NCBI GenBank assembly: GCA_029834535.1
Contig: JAQMWT010000500.1
Coordinates: 1-27,445, forward strand
Length of the DNA stretch: 27,445 nucleotides
Source of the DNA: Chrysophaeum taylorii
Taxonomy: Eukaryota; Sar; Pelagophyceae; Pelagomonadales; Pelagomonadaceae
Direction: 5' to 3'
The position numbers were made by a program, and so were the translations under genes. Positions 9,335 through 18,014 of this stretch are shown in pieces. The notes under the pieces were generated by a model. The model saw only the letters and a program-made list of their open reading frames with translations, ran no database searches and was not told the origin of the DNA. Position 1 is the stretch's first letter; every line of letters starts with the position of its first letter.

Positions 9335-9940
9335 GCGTGTAGACGCCGGGAGGGGGCTTATCGGTATTGCGCAGCACGTGTGGGGTAGGGTGGAGTCGTC
9401 GACTCAGAAGAGGATATCCTCGGGGTTGCCGATCGACAGAGAGCCACGTAGAGCTGGACGTGGCAGAAGACGGGCTTCGCCAAGAGGACGCCGACCTCGC
9501 GGGGCGTCTGGCCCTGGCTCTTGGTGATCGTTTGGCGTCGGCGGGCCTTACGGGATACAGGTTGGAGGAGCCTCGGTGACACGCGATCGATCATGTATCT
9601 GGTACCGTTGCAGAGGCCGTGCGACGGGTCGAGGTTGCGAAGACTTTAACCTCGCGATCAAAGTCAGCATGCCGTTGGTTGTCAGGGAGTCGAAAACTCG
9701 ACTATAAAGAGCGAGGCGTCGTCTTCCGACCCAACCTAGTCGGCCGAAAAGAACTCCGACGCCTCGTCTCCGGGAAAAAAAGGCCGCGGTCATGCGCGCG
9801 TTGTCAGCATCGACAACATCGTTTCGACGGGGCGTGAGAATGGCGCGCTGGCTAAAACAGCCGCCGCGGGTCGTGGAAATAGTCTGCGAGGTCGCCGTAG
9901 ACGGCTTGGAGGATCACTGTCTGGCTCTCGCGCCTACCTG
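9335..9940 (-). pseudogene. Helitron/PIF1-type helicase C-terminus, left arm copy
   Basis: In minus frames this copy reads RQTITKSQGQTPREVGV and then KPVFCHVQLYVALCRSAT (about 9545-9430). It is the last helicase motif block of the PIF1 superfamily as found in Helitron Rep-Hel proteins (consensus TINKSQGQT ... PVF-H-QLYVALSR). Upstream, diverged text corresponds to the CNGTRY and RAIL-P blocks, seen more clearly in the right arm. Several stops and frame changes make it dead. Lacking the N-terminal helicase and any replication-initiator domain, it cannot be autonomous. Confidence 0.65.
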
Positions 9941-9970
9941 ATCCTTACTCTCGCGCCTACCTGATCCTTA
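9925..9970 (+). repeat. 23-bp perfect tandem duplication at the palindrome centre
   Basis: CTCTCGCGCCTACCTGATCC plus TTA occurs twice back to back (9925-9947 and 9948-9970), directly before the 5' end of the LINE derivative. The first copy belongs to the palindrome arm: the right arm has a similar sequence in reverse (about 10243-10268). The second may be part of a duplication made when the LINE derivative inserted. Confidence 0.8.
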
Positions 9971-10242
9971 CCCTAAATCGAGGGACAAACAAACAATACG
10001 CACGCGTACGACCTACGGGCGGGGCCCGTCCTCTCTTCGCCTGCCCCACGCCTCGGCGATGACCCCGACTAGGTCCCGCGTACTTATCTCCGCCCGTCAA
10101 GCACATCCTTCATACCCCACAAACCCACCCACATCCTTCATGCTCCCCACACACACCCCCCCCTCTTAGCAGTCGACATTTAAAGACAAACAAACAAACA
10201 AACAAACAAACAGACAGACAGACAAACATCTGTCGATTAGTA
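9967..10242 (+). mobile_element. Short internally deleted LINE derivative
   Basis: This 276-bp unit begins CTTACCCTAAATCGAGGGAC, the same as the 5' end of the LINE at 8980. It then jumps to the LINE 3' UTR (CGTACGACCTACGGGCGGGG, matching about 2150-2175 in complement) and ends CATCTGTCGATTAGTA exactly as the LINE does at 1533. Everything between, including all coding sequence, is missing. It contains an expanded (CAAA/CAGA)n tract at about 10175-10228. Short elements sharing both ends with an autonomous LINE are known in trypanosomes (RIME with ingi, NARTc with L1Tc), so it was probably mobilised by the LINE enzymes. Confidence 0.75.
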
Positions 10243-10259
10243 GTTAAGATGATGTAGGC

Positions 10260-10860
10260 CTACGAGCCAGACAGTGATCCTCCAAGCCGTCTACGGCGAC
10301 CTCGCAGACTATTTCCACGACCCGCGGCGGCTCTTTCAGCGCGCCATTCTCACGCCCCGTCGAAACGATGTTGTCGATGCTGACAACGCGCCCATGACCG
10401 CGGCCTTTTTTCCCGGAGACGAGGCGTCGGAGTTCTTTTCGGCTGACTAGGCTGGGTCGGAAGACGACGCCTCGCTCTTTACAGTAGAGTTTTCAACTCC
10501 CTGACAACCAACGGGATGCTGACTTTGAGCGCGAGCTTAAGGTCTTCGAAACCTCGACCCGTCGCACGGCCACTGCAACGGTACCAGATACATGATCGAT
10601 CGTGTCGTTGTCACCGAGGCTCCTCCAACCTGTATCCCTTAAGGCCCGCCTACGCCAAACGATCAACAAGAGCCAGGGCCAGACCCCCCGCGAGGTCGGC
10701 GTCCTCTTTCCCAAGCCCGTCTTCTGCCACATCCAGCTCTACGTGGCTCTCTGTCGATCGGCATCCCCGAGGATATACTCATCTGGGTCGACGACTCCAC
10801 CCTACCCCACACGTGCTGCGCAATACCGATAAGCCCCCTCCCGGCGTCTACACGCGCACT
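10260..10860 (+). pseudogene. Helitron/PIF1-type helicase C-terminus, right arm copy
   Basis: The plus strand reads in order, with frame changes: VYGDLADYFHDPRRLFQRA, AILTPRRNDVVDADNA (about 10290-10395), FFPGDEASEFFSAD (about 10408-10450), LRNLDPSHGHCNGTRYMID (about 10545-10600) and then INKSQGQTPREVGVLFPKPV with QLYVALCRSASPRIYSS (about 10662-10785). This is the motif order of the C-terminal third of Helitron-type PIF1 helicases: RAILTP-N-VD-N, LPG, LRNLD-GLCNGTR, TINKSQGQT, LYVALSR. Stops (for example after FFSAD) and shifts show it is decayed. It mirrors the left arm copy. Confidence 0.7.
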
Positions 10861-10861
10861 A

Positions 10862-11206
10862 TAGGTGAACTTACTGGGACCACGTGAACTTACTGGGGTT
10901 TGAGATTGGGACTAGGTGAATATAGTGACCAGGTGAACTTACTGGAACCAAGTGAACTTACTGGGGTTTTTAGAGTGAACGCAAAGGCTAGCGGCGTGTA
11001 CGGATAAAAGCAGCTTAGATTGGCGGAGGTGAGAGCGACGAGCTCGAAGGAGAGTGGGGCGAGTGGGTGTGAGCACGAGTGGGTTTACGCCGAACTTACT
11101 GGGGTTAGAGATTGGGACTAGGTGAAGTTACTGACCAGGTGAACGTAACGGGACCAGGTGAACTTACTGGGGTTAGAGATTGGGAGTAGGTGAACTTACT
11201 GGCCTG
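10862..11206 (+). repeat. Subterminal repeats of the palindrome, right arm
   Basis: GTGAACTTACTGG(G/A)ACCA units, interspersed with GGGGTT(T/A)GAGATTGGGA, form the mirror image of the left arm array. Point differences between the arms (for example GTGAATATAGTGACC near 10916) show that they have diverged since the palindrome formed. Confidence 0.8.
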
Positions 11207-11213
11207 CACTTGT

Positions 11214-12063
11214 CAAGTAACTATCCGGATGTCCGCTCCTCATAGTCCGCACACGGGTCCGCCGCTCCTTGGACGCCAAACCACTGATAAGCTGGTCGAG
11301 GATATCAACGTCATCCATCGTGCGGCTGGACACGGCACAAAAGGCCAAAGCCACACTTTGAAATTCGGTACAATGCGTTTGTACGTGAGGCTCCCCAGAC
11401 TTCTTCGGAACTGAAGCCTGAGTGACCTTCCGCAGCTTATCGAGCAGCTCCTGCTGCGTGCTCGGAGGTCGGCAGGTCGATCTAAAATAATCCAGAATTT
11501 TATCGCAATATGTCTTATTAAGACGACGGATGCGACGAATCGAGACTCCATGCTCTTCATCGTCAGCATCCAATTTCAAATAAAACGACGGACCGGGCGG
11601 TAGCTCATCGCAGAGCTCCTCGTATTTCCGCAAATGTTCCTCGAAAATTGGTGCAACGGTATCCCGCAAGTGCACCGGTAATAGGTAGCGTAATTTCTCG
11701 ACCGAGTAATGGTCATCAGCTAAAGTGTGCATCACCGCTGCCGAATCCAGATTGAACTGCCGTTGATCTCGGCCGTCGATGACGAGTTTGAAGTTGTCAG
11801 GCTTCAAACTGGGAGTGGGGCGACGAGATCGGCTCAAGTTGGCCTTCTCGAAGGCGTCCGCAACCGTCTGCGATAATCCCCGTGATAATCCCCGTAAAAT
11901 TTTCGTACCTTCATCCTCAGTTTCCGCCCTACCCTCAGTCTCCGTATCGACTCGGGGCGGAGGTTCATCCCCCGTTTCAGTGTTCATTTCCGGCTCAGTC
12001 CGCCTCACGGGCGTTTCCGGTTCGGGTCGACTCACGGGTCGTTCGCGGCTCAACATACCATCA
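11214..12063 (-). pseudogene. Retrotransposon gag, linker and capsid-like part, truncated
   Basis: The minus frame carries an acidic/proline-rich linker (RPEPETPVRRTEPEM) followed by a folded helical region: FKLVIDGRDQRQFNLDSAA, LRDTVAPIFEEHLRKYEEL, KTYCDKILDYFRS, QELLDKLRKVTQ, DVDILDQLISGLASKERR. This is the all-helical, capsid-like organisation of LTR-element gag proteins. The reading frame runs straight into the palindromic element at 11214, whose end supplies the last residues TSAGQ and a stop, so the insertion truncates gag. The N-terminal coiled-coil part of probably the same gene is at 13865-14292, separated by foreign DNA. Confidence 0.6.
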
Positions 12064-13345
12064 CAAGCCGAAACCAAAAGGGATGCCGATCACACTTCTC
12101 TATCGTCATTGGACGAAAAGCACGGCATGGCTGATGAGGCTGACGAACCATCACCACTTGTTCAACCGATCATTATTCCAACGAATCTGTTATTGCTGAA
12201 GAACTTCTTTACAGCCAGCCTCTCCATTACTTGCCCACATTCGGAAAACGCCTTTCTCACCAACTACATGAAGGTAAACAGTGTCCCTCCACATTGCTCT
12301 TTTCTATATTTTGACTCTTGTGCTACCATCTCATTGATGTCCACCTACGATTTCGCAATACCCAATCATATAATTCCATTGGACTCCAAATACGCGCCGA
12401 TTGTTATTCAGACGGCAACAGGACAACAACGGGCATCACACATGATGTTAACACGCAACATCGTTATTCCCCTACCAGATCATCCACAAGTTGGCTACGT
12501 TAAGATCGACTTCGCTTTATGTCTTCCACCAGTGCATGACCGACATCTCGCTATCCTGAGCATGCTCGAGTGGAACCAGACTAACCTTACCACCGTGTTC
12601 AATGATCGAGCTGAGCCAAAGCTCAGCGCTGTCACGAGCCGCATAGACAAAGATGTCCGTATACCCATACACTATGTAGCAGCTAATTTACCCGCTCTCC
12701 CTTGTATCACTTACAACATCGCGCGCGACAAGCGGCTGGAACTTCGCTCCCTTGCATTTCCCCTCAAGCGATACCATGAAAACAGGGATCTACTGGCATA
12801 CTACAATTACCTACTCCTACGAGTTTTACCAGATCGGCCGTGGATTCGCCCTTTGGTTCTCAATCTTCGGAAACAGAACAAATTTGTTCAGCAAAATACG
12901 CAGCCAGTAACTTGACTACTCTCACGCCCAGTGTTTCTCTCACAAGAGTCCAATCTCCGCAAACCCTCTGTCATGTTACTTTGTTATGGTTTGTCAACTC
13001 CGGCGTTCCTGTCTCAAGCCACTAATGACTTAGGCTCAAATATCAATGTAAAAGTTGTTGTTGAGTCTGATGATACGCTTGTTCGTATGTTACGCCACCG
13101 TTTTCCTACTGTACTATTATTTGAATCTCTCTCCGCCTTTATTAACCATCTTCACCTAATCTCACCAGAGGAAAGGCGCACATTCCATTGTGATATAATT
13201 GAGATCACTCCTCCCTGCACAAAGAGGAATTTACTAAAACAGCAAAAGTCGGAAGACTTACACAGCCTGCTGGACGATTCTCTTTTCGACAGCATGCTGT
13301 CTGTCATCAAACTACTCCAGCCCTTGGTACTACTGGCTGAGATGA
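12063..13345 (+). pseudogene. Retroelement protease plus C5 DNA-methyltransferase fragment
   Basis: One plus frame, broken only by TGA at 12913-12915, reads through two domains. First is a retropepsin-like protease: LYFDSCATISLMSTYDFA (about 12308-12360; consensus D-(S/T)-G-A, here Gly is Cys) and later AILSMLEWNQTNLTTVF, the ILG-type flap partner. Second is the front half of a cytosine-C5 methyltransferase: VMLLCYGLSTPAFLSQ (motif I, FxGxG-like), VKVVVESDDTLVRMLRHRFP (cofactor motifs II/III), CDIIEITPPCTKRN (motif IV, catalytic Cys at 13216-13218) and LVLLAEMTPPHKY (motif VI, normally ENV). It stops at a GC-rich foreign segment near 13350, so motifs VIII-X are lost. AT-richer than its neighbours. 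Gag, RT and integrase are absent. Confidence 0.62.
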
Positions 13346-13349
13346 CGCC

Positions 13350-13846
13350 TCCGCATAAGTACTGTTCCCGATGGCGCTGGCTGTTCGCGTGCGCGTCTCG
13401 CGCCGTCGCGGTCTCCTCGGGCGAAGCCGCGTGGCGCGCGGCGAGGCGGCGGTGGCGTTCGCGGACGTATCTGTATCCGGCGTGCTTGAACGTAAAACGG
13501 TACCCCGTTCGATAGCAGGTGTCGCAGCCGCGTCCCGCGCACGACGCGCACGCGTCCTCGCGGTGTTGCCAGAAATCGAGGATCTGGGCATCGGTGAAAC
13601 TCCGATACGTAGCCGCGGCGTCGTCGGGCAAGGTCGCGTCGTGAGCGAGCGCGGCCGGGGCGACGCGGGGCTGCGGAGGACCGTCGACCGTCCGTACCTG
13701 TCCGACGGGCGCCGGAATTGCGTTCGGCGCTGCGTCGTTCGCGTCGGTCCGGAGGAGGCGCGCGGCGTTGATTCGCCGTTGGCGGCCGTAGACATACGTG
13801 TAGGCGTCGTGCTTGGTCGAGAATCGACGGCCGGTCCGGCAGCCTC
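13350..13846 (-). pseudogene. GC3-rich gene fragment with DnaJ-like zinc-binding motif
   Basis: The minus frame opens at about 13846 and reads well-formed protein: KHDAYTYVYGRQRRINAARL, DAAATYRSFTDAQILDFWQH, then CASCAGRGCDTCYRTGYRF, a CxxCxGxGCxxC zinc-binding motif of the DnaJ central-domain style, then YVRERHRRLAARHAA. Third codon positions are overwhelmingly G or C, unlike the AT-richer methyltransferase fragment next to it. The coding quality stops at about 13350, where the methyltransferase fragment begins on the other strand. There is no clear start or stop of its own, so it is a piece of a larger gene. Family unknown. The base composition resembles the fragment at 2-499 and suggests a shared GC-rich source, perhaps viral or bacterial; this is inference. 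Confidence 0.45.
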
Positions 13847-13864
13847 ACGACGCGTACGTTCGGC

Positions 13865-14292
13865 TAACAGTTCATCTCGCTCACGACGAAATCGTTCAAC
13901 CCCTTCACGTAGGATGTTCGTTGTCTCGATCTCTTGCTGCAATGCGCCATTTAGCATGTCCACTTCTCGTCGAGCCGCTTCTTCTTTCGCTTCAGCCCTT
14001 TCACGGGCAAATCGCTCAGCTAATCGTTCATTTTCGCGACGTCTCCGCTCGAGGTCTTCACGAAGTCGACTTCGGGCTGCGGATCCGCGCTCAATCGTAA
14101 CACGCTCGCCACGGTCCGGGGTCGTTGGACTCAACGGCGAAAAATTGCAGTATCCGGAGGCACGTCAGGGGGCAAGTCAGCAACGTCGACTGCCTCGGCC
14201 TCTCTTAATTCACCTTCCTCGCGGCCTATCTCAGGGGCGGCGGGAAGAACTGGAGGAGATTCGTCCTCACGCACGTCTGCGTCTGTATCCAT
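13865..14292 (-). pseudogene. Retrotransposon gag N-terminus with coiled coil
   Basis: ATG at 14292 starts MDTDADVREDESPPVLP, an acidic leader. After a frameshift near 14140 comes a long charged helix (REDLERRRRENERLAERFAR ... NGALQQEIETTNILREG ... RFRRERDELLAERTRREA), a clear coiled coil. The plus-strand gag at 20794 has the same layout of acidic/proline leader, coiled coil, linker and capsid. The coil ends where the GC3-rich segment begins, so gag was interrupted here. Its capsid part is probably 11214-12063. Confidence 0.6.
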
Positions 14293-14702
14293 ACTATATC
14301 AAATGTCGATGGGGAATCTCGAAACACGTCCGGTTCCGATCACTCGAAGTAATGCACGTTGATCCCAACAGCGCTATCTGTCGCTGTAAAAACAGCACTC
14401 ACGGAATTCCAATCCGCTGGCAATCCAAAATGCCCGTGGGTAGCGATCCCACTCGCTAACAGCTTCCGCCGTTCAGCTATACCAAAATCAATTCCCGGGA
14501 GAATGCGCTGCGATTTCCAACTCGCACGCGTGTTCGTCGTCTCTCGGAACGCACGAACACAACAAAGTCCGCGTATATTCTCAACGCAAACCGGTCCACT
14601 GGAACTCCGCGTGCTTGATCAGGGCACACGTGCAAATCCGGACCACGTAATACAATACGTACGGCAGCACTCGTTCGTCGGCGACCGATGTAGTCGCACG
14701 AT

Positions 14703-14718
14703 CTCGTGTACTCCACCA
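14703..14718 (-). promoter_or_regulatory. Candidate primer-binding site of the minus-strand LTR element
   Basis: Read on the plus strand, this ends ...ACTCCACCA, like a tRNA 3' terminus with CCA. On the minus strand it starts TGGTGGAGT two to five bases after the end of the LTR-like repeat at 14721, the place where a primer-binding site is expected. The tRNA was not identified. Confidence 0.25.
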
Positions 14719-14720
14719 CG

Positions 14721-15013
14721 TATGGCGGCACAGAAAAGCCACTACCGACCCCCGGGTGACAAAGGGGGCACTCACAGACTCGTCCTAGACCTCACTGAAC
14801 GAGGAAAACACGGACTCGGGGTCGGATATGCTCGCCACACACCTTGCTCACGCTCACCAAGCCTCTCAACAAGATGGAGAGATGGTATATGATAGCAAGA
14901 ATGCTACAAGAATACTGCAAGAATGCTTCTCACAAGGGAGAGGTATGATGTCACTAGGAAAGTAGCAAAAAGGCGTCCCGTTGAACGGGTATCAAGCCTC
15001 GAGAAGGGAGGGT
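14721..15013 (-). repeat. LTR-like repeat, copy 1 (upstream of the minus-strand gag)
   Basis: About 290 bp starting TATGGCGGCACAGAAAA and ending near AAGGGAGGGTA (plus-strand reading) matches 19555-19826 in the same orientation. Shared blocks include GAACGAGG, ACACGGACTCGGGGTCGG, CGCCACGCACCTTGCTCACG (one difference) and GCGTCCCGTTGAACGGGTAT. Read on the minus strand it sits 430 bp before the gag start at 14292, so it may be that element's 5' LTR. This copy carries extra diverged AAGAATGC-type repeats (about 14896-14935). Ends do not show a clear TG...CA, so LTR status is tentative. Confidence 0.5.
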
Positions 15014-15025
15014 AAGCCTTAGCGG

Positions 15026-15976
15026 TCAGGAGTTGCCGCCACAGTAGTCGATGGCCCGGCGGCGGAGCGTCCAGGCACAGTAAGACTTGCCCTCAACGGC
15101 GCCGTTGAACGGAGAGCTGGCAATCACCTCCTCGGGTATCTGCACCAGCGTCAGGCCGCCCTCGCCAACGATGGACAGCTGCTTCTTCTCGATCACGGTG
15201 AAGTAGGCGTGCAACAAGTGGGCCTGCTCCCGGACCCTCTGGAGCTGGTGGTCGGTGAAGGACATGTTGACCTCGGATCGTACCTTGTCGTCCTCGTCTG
15301 GCCCGGCCGAGTGCAGGAGCAGCTGGACCGTGGTGCCGTTGGCGATGGCGCTACCTAGTCGATGAATGTGTTCGCGGCGCCACTCCGCGGCGTCCTCCAG
15401 CCGCTTTTCCTGCTCCTCGTCTTCTGCGCCGTGTCGTTGGACTCGCCGCTTGTCCCCCTTGTTCCTCGAGAGGCGCTTCGACTTCCGCTTTCTCTGAACG
15501 CGCTGCACGCACTTGGCGAGATCCTCGGCGCGCTTTGAGTAGATGAACTCATCCTTGCGCTTCTTGTTCGGCAGAGGCCGGCCCACTGAGCTTTCTCCGA
15601 CGGCACGACGAGCGCCCCGTTTCGGTCCCACAAAGGAGGGCGCGACCTTGGGCTTCTTCAGCGGCGGCGACGACGCGGCCGCGAACTTCGGCGTCGTCTT
15701 GGCCGTCTCCTCCGAGGCGACCTGCGCGCCCGCAGGCTTGCGCTTGTACGCCCGCGGCTCGTGTTCCCGCCGAACGTCGTACCTCGCTGCAGCGGCCTCC
15801 TCTGATGTGTCGTACAGCGTCGAGCTCCGAACCACCTCCGCCTTGCCTTTCCCCACCCTCTTCTCGTACTTGTCAATGATGACGAAGAACTTGCCCGCGC
15901 GGCTTGCGTGTTGATCATCGCTGTAACGACCGATCCCTGGGATCGGCCGCCCGTCTCCGGGGCTTGTGCAAACCAT
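15026..15976 (-). CDS. Basic protein with AP2-like segment, probable nuclear factor
   Basis: A single uninterrupted frame of 316 codons from ATG at 15976. Residues ~28-72 (KFFVIIDKYEKRVGKGKAEV ... STLYDTSEEAAAARYDVRRE) recall the AP2/ERF DNA-binding fold, where a three-strand sheet is followed by a helix with the signature (F/Y)DTAEEAA-AYD. The central part is disordered and strongly basic (PLKKPKVAPS, PNKKRKDEF, RVQRKRKSKRLSRNKGDKRR), with nuclear-localisation-type clusters, then a charged helix (DEEQEKRLEDAAEWRREHIH) and a folded C-terminus (TDHQLQRVREQAHLL). Balanced codon use and no stops support a real host gene without introns. The AP2 assignment is by pattern only; DNA-binding residues of the sheet are poorly conserved. 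The LTR-like repeat starts 13 bases past the stop codon. Confidence 0.6.
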   Translation of the reverse strand: MVCTSPGDGRPIPGIGRYSDDQHASRAGKFFVIIDKYEKRVGKGKAEVVRSSTLYDTSEEAAAARYDVRREHEPRAYKRKPAGAQVASEETAKTTPKFAAASSPPLKKPKVAPSFVGPKRGARRAVGESSVGRPLPNKKRKDEFIYSKRAEDLAKCVQRVQRKRKSKRLSRNKGDKRRVQRHGAEDEEQEKRLEDAAEWRREHIHRLGSAIANGTTVQLLLHSAGPDEDDKVRSEVNMSFTDHQLQRVREQAHLLHAYFTVIEKKQLSIVGEGGLTLVQIPEEVIASSPFNGAVEGKSYCAWTLRRRAIDYCGGNS

Positions 15977-18014
15977 GCTGGAGCGTGCGCGTGAGAGTGT
16001 ATTCTCCTCCCGAAGCCATCACAGCGTGCAGGAGCGACGCAAGTATCGCGATCAGTTTGATTCAAATCGATTACGCCACCTTCGTCGAGCGACAGCCATG
16101 TGGCAGACGTGACAGACGCATATTGAACCTCCCGTTTTCTCTATCCGTTTAGTGTCGAACATACTGAAAAACTGAGCTAGCGACGACGGTTTCGCCAACG
16201 CAGAAATCAGCCTAAGAGCTTTGGTCAAACCCTTCTCTTCGAGAGGGCTAGTTTTTCAACCAAGGCAGGTAATTAATGGGATTTAACTTTGGCGGCTTCG
16301 GGACCAAATTGGCCGGCACTTGGCGCGCTCTCCTCTTCAGCACAATGAACCCTCGGTCGGGGGCTCCCGACAGGAGGCCCGAGCATCCGCAGCTATGACG
16401 ATTTTTATCTCGAAACCACAACGACGCACACGACGCCTCGTTCGACCCTCTCACAGGCTGGGCCAGGGGCTGCGGGCGGGGGGGTGGTAAATTTTGTCCG
16501 GACAATCGTGGGGTTATCCTCGAATACACTTGTAGTCGCGCCATGAAATCAGAGCCGCGGTATGTTTAGGATTTGGAAACCAAAATGTTCAAATCTGCAA
16601 GTACATATCGCTCGTAAGTGGTGACGAAGAGCGGGAGAGGAGGAGGCTCGAGCGGAAGAGGGGCTCGAGGCCGTCTTGCGAGTTGTGAAACGTCGTCGCC
16701 TCGTTGCGCTCATGGCTTGCGACGAGCGGGGGGGCGCGGCACGCCGCGGGCCCACGCTTCTGCCAGTGTCCGCCTAAACGTGGAGTGCATACCTGCTACT
16801 AGATACACATTTTTTTGCTCGGGAAAGGGAGCTCAGAGGGGCGCGGAGATCGAGCGGGAGCGTATGGCAAGTAGGCAAACTTTTTCTTGATCATGGTGGC
16901 GCTGGCGACAAGGCCAGGGCTCGGGAACGGGGGGAGCTTCGTGAGATCCTCTGGGTAGCCGTCTTTGCCACGTAAGAGTTTTTCTTGTCGAGCTCGGCGT
17001 CGTCGGGCGTGTTGAAGGTAGTGGCCGCCTTTTTCCTGACCTAGTTCGTGTCCTTAGCGTCCAACTTGGCCCGCATCATGGTCTCGTCCCGTACGAGAAA
17101 GTCTGTCCGAGCTTGACAAAGACGTTGACCATCCGCGGGTGGCTGTGCTGGCGGTTCCAGTGCTGAGTCACAGGTGGCGGCGATTTCGGGGCAATTTGCC
17201 GACGGCTCCGTCCGTATCGGCGACGCAGAAACACGGAGCGCAGCTGGTCCCAGTGTGACCGTGTTTCGTACGTGTACGCGGTGCCGGCGCCGGTCTCATT
17301 CCGGTCGTCGTCCCCGTCCTTCGGTGATTATTGCCTCGCCAGCCAGTCAACCAGAGTCTGAAAGTTCCAATTCGAGGCGCGCGGCGCTTCCATTCCAACA
17401 ATTCGAGCCCGCCGCGCTACCTCTGTCTTTAAGGAAGTGTTGTCGGGGCACGTACAAGGAGGATACCAAGCCTGCTTGGTCATTGGGGTCCACCCAGGCG
17501 CGAATGACCGCAACGCCAACCGCTTTTGCTCCTGTGACCACCCCCAAACCATAAACTTGGCTTACCATCAACTTGGCTTTTGCAACAAGTTCGATCGACT
17601 TTGGGAGTTGCCTCGCTTGGTTTGAAAATGAGGGCCTGGAAACCAAACTTGACCATAAACTAGTAGCAAATCCTGCAACTTTGGTGGTTTGCAGCCTGTA
17701 GAAAACGGGCCGTAGTTCCGTGAGTTTGCACGCAGTCGAAAAGAGAGCTAGAGCGTGTACCCATGCTACACTGTCCCAAAACAGCCTGGTCCCATCTCTT
17801 ACCCGTTCAGCCGAAAGGTCGTCCTTTCGGAGCGAGCTGTTGCCCTTTTGACACTTCAAAAAGCCCACATAGCAAGCCACAACGAGCAATCGCCCGTCCA
17901 AAGTCGACGGGCGGGGCACTTTCTTACAATGATACGCGTCTCATGAGGCCGACGAGACCCGCACATCCGCCTCTTTTGACCAGGCACCATCGATAATGTC
18001 CGCAACAAGCAAAG
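15977..18014. other. Intergenic region with decayed coding-like fragments
   Basis: No intact gene is supported. On the minus strand, short coherent stretches appear in shifting frames: LPKSIELVAKAKLMVSQVYG (about 17620-17560), ASNWNFQTLVDWLARQ (about 17378-17331), HWDQLRSVFLRRRYG (about 17250-17205), MVNVFVKLGQTFSYGTR (about 17137-17088) and MMRAKLDAKDTN (about 17082-17046). They might be a decayed gene, but I recognise no family. The rest (15977-16890) shows only low-support frames, and the promoter of the AP2-like gene should lie at its left end. Confidence 0.35.

Larger units (their letters stand above)
8981..11214. mobile_element. Large palindrome: inverted Helitron-like 3' halves
   Basis: The outer ends are perfect inverted repeats (GACAAGTGCAGGCCAGTAAG at 8981 and its complement ending at 11214). 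Homology continues inward as two arms of about 965 bp (8981 to about 9947 and about 10243-11214). Each arm, read towards its outer end, carries the C-terminal part of a Helitron/PIF1-type helicase and then a non-coding tail of GTGAACTTACTGG repeats. So two 3' halves face outward. The trinucleotide AAG flanks both sides (8978-8980 and 11215-11217), a possible 3-bp target duplication. Canonical Helitron ends (TC at 5', CTRR with hairpin at 3') are not present, so the class is uncertain: a Helitron-related element, or a foldback element that captured helicase sequence. Confidence 0.65.

Noticed and set aside
12063..13345. DIRS-type adenine methyltransferase
   Set aside because: The catalytic motif is TPPC, with C5-type motif I, II and VI around it; there is no DPPY-type adenine motif.
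13307..13860. Continuation of the minus-strand gag frame through the GC-rich segment
   Set aside because: That frame is arginine/proline/threonine text typical of a shadow; another frame of the same strand has clear G/C third-position bias and a zinc motif.
16248..16544. 98-codon minus-strand frame
   Set aside because: Low-complexity proline/arginine text with no motif or codon bias; judged chance.
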